A DNA stretch of 47,977 nt from Armatimonadota bacterium. GTDB lineage: Bacteria; Armatimonadota; JADLDR01. Below, piece by piece: positions 8,659-17,104 of the stretch. Under the pieces are notes generated by a model. That model had not been told where the DNA came from. It was given only the letters and a program-made list of their open reading frames with translations, and did not search any database. The position numbers were made by a program, and so were the translations under genes. The stretch spans positions 1 through 47,977 of the forward strand of contig JADLDR010000079.1 in assembly GCA_020846535.1 (NCBI GenBank), read 5' to 3'. The stretch's first letter is position 1, and every line of letters starts with the position of its first letter.

Positions 8659-9596
8659 ACCTTGTCCTGACCCATCCCCTTCCCGAAGAGTACCTCGACC
8701 GGATTCGATCCGTTTCCGACCGGATCCGCATCGCGGTGGCGGATAGCCCGGAGCGCCTGCGGGCCGAAGCCCCCGATGCGGAGGCCATCTACGGCTGGCC
8801 CGGCCCCGACATCCTCGAAGCCGCCTTGCACCTGCGCTGGGTGATGGTGGGGAGTGCGGGCGTGGAGTGGGCGCTCTCACCGCAGATGAAGGCCAGCCGC
8901 GCCGCCCTGGTCAACTGCGCCGGAGTCTTCGATAGGCCCATCGCTGACCATGTGTTCGCCTTCATCCTGGCCTTCAGTCGCCGGTTCCATACCTTCTTCC
9001 ACCAGCAGACCCTCCAGTCGTGGAATCGGGAACCCTCCCCCGAGGAATTGACCGGGCGGGCCCTGGGGATCGTCGGCCTCGGCTCTATAGGCCGCGAGGT
9101 GGCCCGCCTGGGCAGAGCTTTCGGAATGCGGGTGCTTGCCACCCGCCGCAACCTTCAGGCCGCTTGCGAGTGGGTGGACGCCCTCTACGGTCCTGCCGAC
9201 CTGTGCGAGGTTCTTGCCGCCTCCGATTACATCGTCATCGCCTCCGCCCTCACGGAAGAAACCCGCGGTATGGTCGGAGCTTCCGAAATCGCCCGGATGA
9301 AGCCCGGCGCGGTGGTCATCAATATCGCCCGCGGGGCCATCCTCGATGAGGCCGCCCTCCTCGATGCCCTCCGCTCGGGCCGCCTCGGCGGGGCCGGGCT
9401 GGATGTCTTCACGGAGGAGCCGCTTCCCCGCAACAGCCCGTTCTGGCAACTGCCCAATGTCCTCATCACCCCGCACACCGCCGGCCATTCCCAACTGGTC
9501 GAGGAGCGTAAAATCGCCCTCCTGACCGAAAACCTGCGCCGCGATCTGGCCGGGGAACCTCTTCTGAATGTGGTGGACAAGGAGAGGGGGTACTGA
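8655..9596 (+). CDS. D-isomer-specific 2-hydroxyacid dehydrogenase
   Basis: 313 aa, a usual length for the family. The Rossmann motif GLGSIG is at residues 141-146 in the NAD-binding domain, and the catalytic triad residues are visible: Arg in NIARGA, Glu in DVFTEEPLP and His in TPHTAGHS. These enzymes interconvert D-2-hydroxyacids and 2-oxoacids with NAD(P)H. The substrate cannot be assigned; the short N-terminal domain resembles the glyoxylate/hydroxypyruvate-reductase-like branch. It overlaps the spoVR stop by 4 nt and ends the cassette, which ties it to the stress module by expression. No link of this enzyme with SpoVR is known to me. Confidence 0.9.
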
Positions 9597-9599
9597 AAA

Positions 9600-9629
9600 T
9601 TGATGTTTGCCCTAGTTTTATGGTATAAT
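9600..9629 (+). promoter_or_regulatory. promoter of the restriction-modification genes
   Basis: TTGATG (9600-9605), an 18-nt spacer and TGGTATAAT (extended -10, hexamer 9624-9629) lie just after the dehydrogenase stop and about 55 nt before the methyltransferase ATG. Confidence 0.55.
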
Positions 9630-9684
9630 AGGATGGATGTGGTATATTTACACAAATATAGTTTTCTAAATTAAGGCTATTAAA

Positions 9685-11664
9685 ATGAAAGAGCAGGCTG
9701 CATTAGACCGCCTTGAGCTTGATATGACTCAATGCAAACGGGAATCAGAGGAGCAGTTATCACTTCCCTTTGCATCGGAGTCAACTGCTCCTGCGGTCCA
9801 ATTAGAACCGAATGATTCCGGAAGGGCAGCAGTAAATCCTATCTTACCTTTTTATTCGCCTTCTGAGAACCCGTATATTGCCGATTTTTGCTTTTATGAT
9901 ACTGCACCATATAGCGTCGTGATCCCTTATTCGGAAAATATAATAGCAGGAAAAAATACTTATATTTACGATGCTCATACCTATCATACCAAAGTGCCGC
10001 CACAGGGAATCATCCCCCTCATTGATTATTATACAAAACCGGGCGATATAATTTTGGACCCGTTTTGCGGGTCTGGAATGACAGGTGTGGCCGCTTTGGA
10101 TAGAAATCGTAAAGTTATCCTTTGCGATATCTCTCCCGCGGCAACTTTTATCGCTTATAATATGTGTTCGCCCGTAAATTCGAGACGATATCTAGAAGCA
10201 ATAGAGGCGATTCTCGATGTTCTGAAGGAAAAAGAGTCGGAGCTTTATACGACTCAATGCCGATTATGTGGTCGTTCCGCTTGCGTATTGTATACTGTAT
10301 GGAGTTATGGGATGCTCTGCTCCTTTTGCCAGAGCGAATTCAGGCTATGGGATGTAGCTCGCTTCGAGGGCGCTACCGTGCGAGAGAGCAAAATCAAAAA
10401 CGAATTTCTCTGCCCATACTGCGAACACCTTTTAAATAAACGTAAACTGAGAAGAACCCAGAGATACCCTGTAGCCATCGGCTACAAATGCTGCCAGAAG
10501 GGATTACAGGAGCGATGCGATCCGCCTAACGATAAAGATTTGGCATTGCTGAATGCCATCAAAAAAGAAAGCATTCCCTCCCATCTTATGTATCCGACCG
10601 ATCCGTTCCCTGATGGAGTCAATACACGTCAGCCGGTTGCAGCAGGGATCGCCACCGTTGATGCCTGTTATACCCCACGAGCTCTATTCGCCATGGCAGC
10701 CTTATGGGATATCGCTTTAAGATGGCCTGATGAAACGCTGAGGCCGAAGATTCTGTTTGCATTGACCTCGCTTTACCAGAGGGTGACGGTTTTCTCGGAA
10801 TTTCGATTCTGGGGTGGAAGCGGGAATATCGCCAATTACAATGTTCCGGCAATAATGAACGAGCAAAATGTTTTTAAAGCCTTTGAGAGGAAGGCACGTA
10901 CCATTGCCTGGTATTTCGCTCAGGCATCCGCCAAGCCGGAAAACTGCCGTATCAGCACGCAATCCGCATGTGATCTTTCGTCGATTCCCGGTGACTCCGT
11001 TGATTACATATTCACTGACCCTCCCTTCGGCGCAAATATCAATTATTCGGAAATGAATTTTCTATGGGAAAGCTGGCTCGGGGTGTATACGAATACCATA
11101 GAAGAGGCTATCGTCAATAAAGTCCAAGCCAAGGGGTATTGTGAATACGAAGCGTTATTGACTCGCGCCTTCTCGGAAATGAGGCGAGTGTTGAAAAAGA
11201 ACCGATGGCTTAGCCTGATCTTTCATAATTCTTCGGCCCAAGCATGGCAAACCTTACAAAAAGCATTACGGCAGGCAGGCTTTACCATCAGAGGGACGCA
11301 AACATTCGATAAAAAGCACGGGACTTTCAAGCAGTTTGTTTCTCCGAACGCTGTCGGGTATGACTTGGTTCTGCATTGTATCAAATCAGAAAAGCCGGAT
11401 GTGCATAGCGCCTTAAATGATGGCCTCCTGAAAGGTATCGGCGATTTTGTCCGGATGAGCATTTCCGAAAACCCTTCCCGGTATCGCATGCATTATCTGC
11501 ACGTTAGCCGTGAGGATGAATTCGATTATCGGCGATTGTACGCCGACTGGCTGGCCTATATTCTGCCGAACCGCCTGGTCGATATCAGTTTTGAAGATTT
11601 TCGAGCCGCAGCAAGCAGTAGAATACATGCAGACAAATCGCTATGGGAGGGTTCCCTCCTGTGA
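9685..11664 (+). CDS. DNA methyltransferase with Zn-ribbon insertion (probably adenine-specific)
   Basis: 659 aa. The SAM-binding motif I DPFCGSGMTG starts at residue 125, preceded by TYHTKVPPQG and YYTKPGD (motif X region), and the catalytic motif IV TDPPFG lies at residues 444-449, so the order is X-I-target region-IV. Between them are cysteine pairs (CRLC 192-195, CSFC 212-215, CPYC 243-246, YKCC near 269) that look like a zinc ribbon, as in the COG1743-type Zn-ribbon adenine methylases. Motif DPPF favours N6-adenine, but N4-cytosine cannot be excluded. The gene and its partner are clearly AT-richer than neighbours, a sign of horizontal acquisition. It overlaps the next gene by 4 nt (GTGA), forming a two-gene restriction-modification unit. 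Confidence 0.85.
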   Translation: MKEQAALDRLELDMTQCKRESEEQLSLPFASESTAPAVQLEPNDSGRAAVNPILPFYSPSENPYIADFCFYDTAPYSVVIPYSENIIAGKNTYIYDAHTYHTKVPPQGIIPLIDYYTKPGDIILDPFCGSGMTGVAALDRNRKVILCDISPAATFIAYNMCSPVNSRRYLEAIEAILDVLKEKESELYTTQCRLCGRSACVLYTVWSYGMLCSFCQSEFRLWDVARFEGATVRESKIKNEFLCPYCEHLLNKRKLRRTQRYPVAIGYKCCQKGLQERCDPPNDKDLALLNAIKKESIPSHLMYPTDPFPDGVNTRQPVAAGIATVDACYTPRALFAMAALWDIALRWPDETLRPKILFALTSLYQRVTVFSEFRFWGGSGNIANYNVPAIMNEQNVFKAFERKARTIAWYFAQASAKPENCRISTQSACDLSSIPGDSVDYIFTDPPFGANINYSEMNFLWESWLGVYTNTIEEAIVNKVQAKGYCEYEALLTRAFSEMRRVLKKNRWLSLIFHNSSAQAWQTLQKALRQAGFTIRGTQTFDKKHGTFKQFVSPNAVGYDLVLHCIKSEKPDVHSALNDGLLKGIGDFVRMSISENPSRYRMHYLHVSREDEFDYRRLYADWLAYILPNRLVDISFEDFRAAASSRIHADKSLWEGSLL

Positions 11665-12644
11665 GATGTCCGCAAACCTTGTCCGCTTTCACCTCGGAAG
11701 AGCGCAATACCGTTCACCGCCTTTTGGCGACGCATGTGGCTTATATGATGGGGCGTAAGGTCGAAGAGGCGGATTGGGCGGGGGTTTACTGTAGAGCTAA
11801 AAACATTCCTCTCCGCGGTTGGAGCAATCTCAATATCGATGTAGCTTATGATAACGTCGGCCTCGAACATAAGATGATCTGCTACCGATCTCATGTGAAC
11901 CTGATGGATGCCTGTGGCCGCATACTCATGCATCCTGCCGCAACGCGCTCTATTCGCGTGCCCTTGATACCGGATCCCAATACGGCGATGTATGAAATCC
12001 TGGGCCAGTACGCCGATTTGATCTCAAAACGCCGCGATTATATTCAAAAACAGTCTTTCTCTGAAAAACCTATTGATTTACGTATAGGCTGGCTCTTATG
12101 GCAAGTGAGTTTGCGGCAGTTTCTCTATTTCGAAGAAGAAATGCTTGAGCCTGATCCCAACGACTACTGGGCGGAATGGCGGAAAAGCGGTGGCGGCGTG
12201 CGTAAAGAAAGCCAAAATCTCTGGGTCTACGAACGAGAAACAGGGAAAAAACGATATTCTATCACGACCGAAGCAGGCGCAAAGATACAACCTTATTTCG
12301 ATGTTCCTCCTCCTAACGATCCCCATATATACCTGTTCACCGTTATAGGTGAGGTGATAACAGAAGGTCTGGTCAGAGTCTGGGTAAGCGAAACTACGGC
12401 CCGCGAACTGGAAAAGAGATTGGGCGGTCTCGATGTGAAGACAATCACCGAAGCCATCTATGAAAATACCGATAAGATGCTCGCAATACAATCAGGCCCG
12501 GATTCTCAAGCGGAAGTGGCCTGCTCGCTTGTCATCGCAGAGGGCGCATATAGTTATATTGAAAGAGCGGACAAATATCAAAGATTTCCAAGTATTCGAT
12601 ATACTTCGCCCCCTTGCCTTCCTTTCCGAAGTGTGATACAATAA
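11661..12644 (+). CDS. putative type II restriction endonuclease
   Basis: 327 aa from GTG 11661, chosen because it overlaps the methyltransferase stop as GTGA and has GGGAGGG about 9 nt upstream; ATG 11643 is the alternative. No strong family match is recognised by eye. A plausible PD-(D/E)xK nuclease core is NIDVAYDNVGLEHK, with D60 and E69-x-K71, followed by a hydrophobic/basic strand MICYRSHVNL. The length, the AT-rich composition and the tight coupling to a DNA methyltransferase support a cognate restriction enzyme. An alternative is a specificity or accessory protein of a defence system. The 3' end overlaps the promoter and palindrome of the M48 gene. Confidence 0.6.
   Translation: MRCPQTLSAFTSEERNTVHRLLATHVAYMMGRKVEEADWAGVYCRAKNIPLRGWSNLNIDVAYDNVGLEHKMICYRSHVNLMDACGRILMHPAATRSIRVPLIPDPNTAMYEILGQYADLISKRRDYIQKQSFSEKPIDLRIGWLLWQVSLRQFLYFEEEMLEPDPNDYWAEWRKSGGGVRKESQNLWVYERETGKKRYSITTEAGAKIQPYFDVPPPNDPHIYLFTVIGEVITEGLVRVWVSETTARELEKRLGGLDVKTITEAIYENTDKMLAIQSGPDSQAEVACSLVIAEGAYSYIERADKYQRFPSIRYTSPPCLPFRSVIQ
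12614..12642 (+). promoter_or_regulatory. promoter of the M48 protease gene
   Basis: TTGCCT (12614-12619), a 17-nt spacer and TGATACAAT (extended -10; hexamer 12637-12642) lie within the 3' end of the nuclease gene. The expected start near 12649 falls inside a palindrome. Confidence 0.5.
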
Positions 12645-12695
12645 GGAAACTTTCCCTGGGGCGAAAGTGTCTAAAAGATAGGGAAAGTTCCTTAT
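12641..12695. promoter_or_regulatory. long inverted repeat over the M48 promoter start: operator, leader hairpin or RM terminator
   Basis: ATAAGGAAACTTTCCCT (12641-12657) and AGGGAAAGTTCCTTAT (12680-12695) are inverse complements except for one extra A, with a 22-nt loop. The nuclease stop codon lies in the left arm. No T-run follows the right arm on the plus strand, which argues against a classical terminator. The arm overlaps the -10 and predicted +1 of the M48 promoter, so an operator or 5' mRNA stem is plausible. Confidence 0.5.
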
Positions 12696-12716
12696 GAAGC
12701 GAACAGAAAGGACATG

Positions 12717-13847
12717 ATGGATAAAGCGGTTCGTTTACATATAATCCGGTTCGCGCTGGCCTGGGTTGTGGTCGCGATGCTTGCGCCCTCGGCGGCGTGG
12801 GCGAAGATGAAGATCGAGAATGAGATCAAAAAGGGCCAGGAGGCCGTTGTCGAGGTCGAGAAGGAATCGAAGGTGGTGACCGACCCGGAACTGAACAAGC
12901 GGGTCAATACCATCGGGCAGGCGATAGCCGCCGTTGTCGATGAAAAGCGGTTCGCCTATACCTTCAAAATCCTGGACGAAAAGGATGTGAACGCCTTCTC
13001 CCTTCCCGGCGGGTTCATCTATGTGAACAAGGGCCTGCTCGATTACGTCCGCTCCGATGATGAGTTGGCCGGGGTGCTCGCCCACGAGATCACCCACGCG
13101 GCCCACCACCATATGGTTCAGATGATCGAAGAGCAGGGCAAGATGAGCAAGTGGATGGACGTCCTGAACCTTGCCGTCATTGCGGTGATGATGAGCAGTA
13201 AGGGCAACACCGAAGGGGCCTTCAATGTCCTGACCACCCTCCAGCTCGTCCAGATCGCGAAGGTGACCGGACTGGGCCGGAAGGCGGAGTTCGACGCCGA
13301 CGCCGGGGCGATCAAGTATCTGAAGCGGACCGGCTACAACCCGGCGGGCATGTATACCTTCATGGCCCGGCTGTCGAACGAGGCCCGGCTCCGGCCCGAT
13401 GTGGACTACGGCATATTTCAGACCCACCCCATCTCCGCCGACCGCGTGGCCCGCATCGAAGGCTACCTGGAGGAAATGAACATTCCCATCAATACCCGCG
13501 TGGTTTTGAACCTCAAAAGCACGGTTAAATCGGTGCAGCAGAACGGCAGGGAGATCGGGGAAGTCTATTACCAGGATAAGCTCATCTACAAAACCGACCC
13601 GGCCACAGCCGCCGAGGTGTCGGACCGTATCAACCGTCTCTTATGGGCCAACCTGAAGACCTATGAACTGAAGCTGGACAAAGCCCGGAATATGGTGGTG
13701 GCCCGCAACATCCCCATCATCACTCCCACGCCCCAGGACGCCGCCCTGAACGATACCACCATCCCCGACCTGACCGCCCGAGCCTACGCCGGCCTGCGCC
13801 AGGCCCTCTACTCCGAATACGTTAAAAACGGGCTGTCGCAGAGGTAG
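12717..13847 (+). CDS. exported M48-family metalloprotease
   Basis: 376 aa from ATG 12717 (AAAGGA 4 nt upstream; ATG 12714 is too close to it). A signal peptide is clear (FALAWVVVAMLAPSAAWA, cleavage near residue 28). The zinc motif HEITH is at residues 123-127 in LAHEITHAAHHHM, with third ligand Glu at about 191 in EFDADAGAIKYL, and QTHPISADRVARI as in BepA/YfgC and LoiP proteins. These periplasmic or secreted zinc proteases take part in envelope protein quality control. The C-terminal third (about 250-376) has no recognised domain. It is monocistronic, with its own promoter. Confidence 0.9.
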   Translation: MDKAVRLHIIRFALAWVVVAMLAPSAAWAKMKIENEIKKGQEAVVEVEKESKVVTDPELNKRVNTIGQAIAAVVDEKRFAYTFKILDEKDVNAFSLPGGFIYVNKGLLDYVRSDDELAGVLAHEITHAAHHHMVQMIEEQGKMSKWMDVLNLAVIAVMMSSKGNTEGAFNVLTTLQLVQIAKVTGLGRKAEFDADAGAIKYLKRTGYNPAGMYTFMARLSNEARLRPDVDYGIFQTHPISADRVARIEGYLEEMNIPINTRVVLNLKSTVKSVQQNGREIGEVYYQDKLIYKTDPATAAEVSDRINRLLWANLKTYELKLDKARNMVVARNIPIITPTPQDAALNDTTIPDLTARAYAGLRQALYSEYVKNGLSQR

Positions 13848-14022
13848 GCGCTTCATGCGGGCATTTACTGTTGCGCCCCTCTGACCGCGAAAATCACTCT
13901 TTGATCTGGCCCGACAGCGACTCAGCTGCATGGCGGGCCATCCACAATATACCTCTCTTTTCGTATCCGGCGATGAACATCCCTCATTAATACATTTTCT
14001 TGTTGATTTTCTTCCTAAACTA

Positions 14023-14050
14023 TTGACTTTTTCGCAAATCCTGATATAAT
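14023..14050 (+). promoter_or_regulatory. sigma70-type promoter in the 13.9-14.6 kb gap
   Basis: TTGACT (14023-14028) and TATAAT (14045-14050) with a 16-nt spacer. There is no gene within 570 nt downstream. Confidence 0.55.
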
Positions 14051-14167
14051 AGATTAGAGGCTAGATTGTGATATAAAATAGCTCCTGCAATTAAGTTAAT
14101 AATCATTGCGACTAGATACAAAAACGCACCCAACCAAGGTAGTGGGTTCCACGGTGGCGATAGAGGA

Positions 14168-14200
14168 AAGGCCGAAAGAGTAGGCGACTCTTCCGGCCTT
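14168..14200 (+). terminator. terminator-like hairpin of a possible small RNA
   Basis: AAGGCCGAAAGAGT (14168-14181) pairs with ACTCTTCCGGCCTT (14187-14200), with one mismatch and a 5-nt loop. There is no T-run right after it. It lies about 110-145 nt downstream of the predicted start of the 14023 promoter. Confidence 0.4.
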
Positions 14201-14632
14201 CAGTACCGACAAGCATGCACTGCGGCACAGGTTTTGCTTGATTCGATACTTTATTATACCTCGAATCTTCCACTTCCCCTAACCGATACTCATAGCCGCA
14301 TCAGGCAATTCCCGACCTCCGGTACGGTTATTGCGCGGAGTTCGTACGACAAGCTTTTTCATAAACGATATAGGAAGTGACTCACTTCACGACCGGATCT
14401 GCCTATAGCAGCTTATCATGAATTTCGGCTGATTCAACTGAATGCCTGAGAATCACTCGTAATAACATATAAACTGAAGTTCTTAGTATATAATATTCGA
14501 GGGAGATCGGGCTTCGATCTCGTGCAGATAACCAGTGTTGCATCGTTCATGCGGCAGACAGCCAGGTTTTTAAGGCCGAAAGCGTGTTGCTGACTCCGGG
14601 GCTGGGAACAGCGCCACCAGAAGGAGGCGAAT

Positions 14633-14857
14633 ATGATGACGAAGAGCAAGCCGGTCTATTTATCATCGAGGGAACGGGAGGTCTTTCTCTTGATCACCCA
14701 AGGCTGTACCAGCCATCAGGTGAGTGAACATCTCTGCATCAGTAAAAAGACGGTGGACTTTCACCTGACGCGGATCTATAAAAAACTGGGAGTCACATGC
14801 CGTGTCCAGGCATTCGCCAAAGCCGTCCGCCTGGGGCTGCTCTCTCGTAAGCCCTGA
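14633..14857 (+). CDS. orphan LuxR/GerE-type helix-turn-helix regulator
   Basis: A 74-aa protein that is only a GerE DNA-binding domain: LSSREREVFLLITQGCTSHQ, then the helix-turn-helix VSEHLCISKKTVDFHLTRIYKKLGV. AGGAGG lies 5 nt before ATG 14633. There is no receiver or sensor domain, so any signal input must come from elsewhere or by multimerisation, as in short GerE-like regulators. It precedes the pair of secreted repeat proteins on the same strand by about 160 nt and may regulate them; that is inferred from position only. Confidence 0.85.
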   Translation: MMTKSKPVYLSSREREVFLLITQGCTSHQVSEHLCISKKTVDFHLTRIYKKLGVTCRVQAFAKAVRLGLLSRKP

Positions 14858-15017
14858 GGGGCGGAGCATCCGGGCTCCATCATCACCCCTCGCCCGGACG
14901 CCTGACCAGGCAGTCGCCTGGGGAAGTAGGGCGGGCACTCCCCAGCTCTGTAAAAAGGTCAAACCAAACGATGTGGTCATTCCCCGGAGGGGGCCGCGGA
15001 CAAGGAGGAAATCTGAG

Positions 15018-15983
15018 ATGAAGAGGGATCGTATGTACATGGCTGTGCTGGGGGTAGGGGCGCTGATAGGCTCGGCGCTGCTCCCCATCCAGCGCGGGGA
15101 GGCACAAGGGGTCAGTGCCAGTCTGAGCGCCCGGGTGAAAACGCTGGAACAGCAGGTGGTCGCCCTGCAAAAGGCGTTGAATGCCGAGGCCGCTGCCCGG
15201 CAGCAGGGCGATGCTGATACCCTGGCCGCAGCGAGGGGCTATACGGAGTATCAGAGCGGCGCCGAGGCCGCGGCGCGATTAAAAGGCGATGCGGCCACAC
15301 TGGCCGCGGCGACCGGCTACACTGACGATCAGATAGGCGCTGAAGTGGCGGCGCGGAAGAAGGGCGATGCGGCGACGCTGGAATCGGCCCGTTTCTATAC
15401 CGAGAGTCTGGTCAATCCTTTAAAGGACAAACTCCAGTATGTCCGGGTCGAAGACACGGATATGTACATCGAAGGCGCCAACCTGCATATCCGCAACGGA
15501 CTCGGTGCTATCGCTACCCTCAACGGGCTGGGGAACCTGATCGTGGGCTACAACGACCTGCGGCCATCCGGGAATGACCGTTCCGGGTCCCACAATATTG
15601 TGGTCGGAGGCTGCCAGAACTACAGCAGCTATGGAGGGCTGGTTGCAGGGCGCTTCAACACCGTTGCGGCACCCTTTGCCTCGGTCAGCGGGGGGTATAA
15701 CAATACGGCCAGCGGAGCTTTCTCCTCGGTCAGCGGCGGAAGCTACAACGAGGCGAGCCATCTCTACGCCTCGATCAGCGGCGGGTTTCAGAATACTGCC
15801 AGCGCGGATTCGTCCTCGGTCAGCGGCGGGGCGCTCAATACCGCCAGCGGGGCCAGGGCCTCGGTCAGCGGGGGGTATAACAATACGGCCAGCGAGAGTT
15901 TCGCCTCGGTCAGCGGGGGGCGGGATAGGACTGCGAACGGCGGTTACGACTGGCGAGCCGGGGAGTATTACCAGGACAATTAG
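15018..15983 (+). CDS. secreted coiled-coil protein with YadA-head-like 15-residue repeats (paralogue 1)
   Basis: 321 aa from ATG 15018 with AAGGAGGAA 7 nt upstream. A signal peptide (MAVLGVGALIGSALLPIQRGEAQ) is followed by a coiled-coil stretch (ARVKTLEQQVVALQKAL), then three 26-residue units starting AEAAAR and ending near YTEYQSG, YTDDQIG and YTES. A conserved middle (MYIEGANLHIRNGLG, LGNLIVGYN, SGSHNIVVGG, YSSYGGLVAG) leads into six 15-residue repeats from residue 222, SVSGGYNNTASG and variants. The repeats resemble the beta-roll of YadA-type adhesin heads and phage-tail-fibre-like stalks. There is no membrane anchor domain, so it may be a secreted or surface-associated fibre. The role is unknown. 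It lies 55 nt before its paralogue. Confidence 0.75.
   Translation: MKRDRMYMAVLGVGALIGSALLPIQRGEAQGVSASLSARVKTLEQQVVALQKALNAEAAARQQGDADTLAAARGYTEYQSGAEAAARLKGDAATLAAATGYTDDQIGAEVAARKKGDAATLESARFYTESLVNPLKDKLQYVRVEDTDMYIEGANLHIRNGLGAIATLNGLGNLIVGYNDLRPSGNDRSGSHNIVVGGCQNYSSYGGLVAGRFNTVAAPFASVSGGYNNTASGAFSSVSGGSYNEASHLYASISGGFQNTASADSSSVSGGALNTASGARASVSGGYNNTASESFASVSGGRDRTANGGYDWRAGEYYQDN
15681..15950 (+). repeat. coding tandem repeats, 45-nt period
   Basis: Six successive 45-nt units encode the S-[VI]-S-G-G-x-x-N-x-A-S repeats. Two of them, at about 15679-15715 and 15859-15895, are identical over more than 30 nt and lie exactly 180 nt (four units) apart, which suggests recent unit exchange or duplication. 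Confidence 0.75.
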
Positions 15984-16038
15984 AAACCGGAGCCGTCTCG
16001 AAGAGACTGTTTCGTGACGAACAAGGAGGATACCCGAA

Positions 16039-16920
16039 ATGAAGGTCAGGCAAATGATGATGGGGGTGCTGGGCGCAGGAATGATGATGGGGATCGGGCT
16101 GCTCGGTACCATGCAGACAGGGGAAACCCAAGGGGCGAGTCCCGGGATGGCCGCCCGGGTCAAGACGCTGGAGGATCTGGCAGCCAGCCAGCAGGCAGCC
16201 ATCACCGCCCTGCAGAGCGATATCGGCGACCTAAAGACGACGGTCGCCGGCCAGCAGGCTACGATTTCCGATCTGAAGACCACAGCGACCGGCCAGCAGA
16301 CGGCTATCGACAATCTGCAGGCGACAGTCAACAATCAGCAGAGCACCATCGAGGGGTTGCAGAACAGGCTTCAGTATGTCCAGGTGAGTGGGACGGACAT
16401 GATCATTGAAGGGGCCAACCTGCACCTTCGCAACGGTCAGGGAGATACCTACACGAAGAATGGACTGGGCAACCTGATCGTGGGCTACAACAAAGCGTCG
16501 GGCTACCACTACAACCGCTCCGGGTCTCACAACATCGTTGTAGGGGAAGACAATAACTTCTCCAGCTATGGGGGGCTGGTCGTCGGTCAGGGCAACCGCA
16601 TCAAAGCTCCTTATGCATCGGTGAGCGGCGGGACAAACAACGAGGCTGCAGGGGGGTGGTCCTCGGTCAGCGGCGGGACAAACAACGAGGCCAGTGGTAT
16701 GGGGGCATCGGTTAGCGGGGGATATGCCAATAGGGCTATCGCTTCGGAATGCTCGATCAGCGGGGGGCTATACAACATGGCCAGCGGCCAGTATTCATCG
16801 GTCAGTGGCGGGTCTGGCAACCAGGCCCTTGGTGACAGGTCTGCGATCAGCGGGGGCCGGATCAGGTCGGCTGGTGACGAATACGACTGGGTTGCCGGAG
16901 GATTGTTCCAGGATGAGTAA
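16039..16920 (+). CDS. secreted coiled-coil protein with YadA-head-like repeats (paralogue 2)
   Basis: 293 aa with AAGGAGG upstream of ATG 16039. It has the same layout as the previous gene: signal peptide (MMMGVLGAGMMMGIGLLGTM), a stalk of heptad-rich repeats (QQAAITALQSDIGDLKTTV, QQATISDLKTT, QQTAIDNLQATV, QQSTIEGLQNRL), the conserved segment MIIEGANLHLRNG, LGNLIVGYN, RSGSHNIVVGE, SSYGGLVVGQ, and six 15-residue SVSGG repeats from about residue 194, ending DYDW-like as EYDWVAGG. The stalks of the two paralogues differ completely while head and middle are conserved, pointing to stalk exchange after duplication. No enzymatic motif is visible. Probable operon with paralogue 1. Confidence 0.75.
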   Translation: MKVRQMMMGVLGAGMMMGIGLLGTMQTGETQGASPGMAARVKTLEDLAASQQAAITALQSDIGDLKTTVAGQQATISDLKTTATGQQTAIDNLQATVNNQQSTIEGLQNRLQYVQVSGTDMIIEGANLHLRNGQGDTYTKNGLGNLIVGYNKASGYHYNRSGSHNIVVGEDNNFSSYGGLVVGQGNRIKAPYASVSGGTNNEAAGGWSSVSGGTNNEASGMGASVSGGYANRAIASECSISGGLYNMASGQYSSVSGGSGNQALGDRSAISGGRIRSAGDEYDWVAGGLFQDE

Positions 16921-17104
16921 GGGCAAGCAACGCATTGTTCGATGCCCCGTGCAGGCAGAGCCGGGCTGACTGCGGTGTGGAGCCGCATGCTCCGCAGGTG
17001 AGTCTGCCCGGGGCATACGGTCGATTGAACTGCAGGATGTCCTCGGACAGGATTATTCCAACATGGAGGCTCAACGAATCGAGTCGTGAAAGGATAAGGA
17101 CCCC

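Larger units (their letters stand above)
13848..14632. other. 785-nt intergenic region with promoter and hairpin; candidate RNA gene
   Basis: No open frame of merit is seen on either strand. The stretch is AT-rich in 13960-14130. It contains a good promoter at 14023-14050, a stem-loop at 14168-14200, and a further TATAAT at 14489-14494 without a clear -35. Either a non-coding RNA starts at about 14057, or this is a long 5' leader of the LuxR-type gene at 14633. I tried the conserved cores of c-di-GMP, cobalamin and TPP riboswitches by eye and none fits. Confidence 0.5.

Noticed and set aside
9685..12644. BREX, DISARM or other multi-gene defence system
   Set aside because: Only a methylase and one partner are present; no helicase, ATPase, phosphatase or phospholipase gene typical of those systems flanks them.
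14050..14205. Known riboswitch (c-di-GMP, cobalamin, TPP)
   Set aside because: The conserved core bases of these classes were not found by eye; it is kept only as a generic RNA candidate.
15681..15950. Regular repeats as a possible CRISPR array
   Set aside because: The 45-nt units are contiguous, imperfect and encode an in-frame protein motif without spacers; there are no cas genes.
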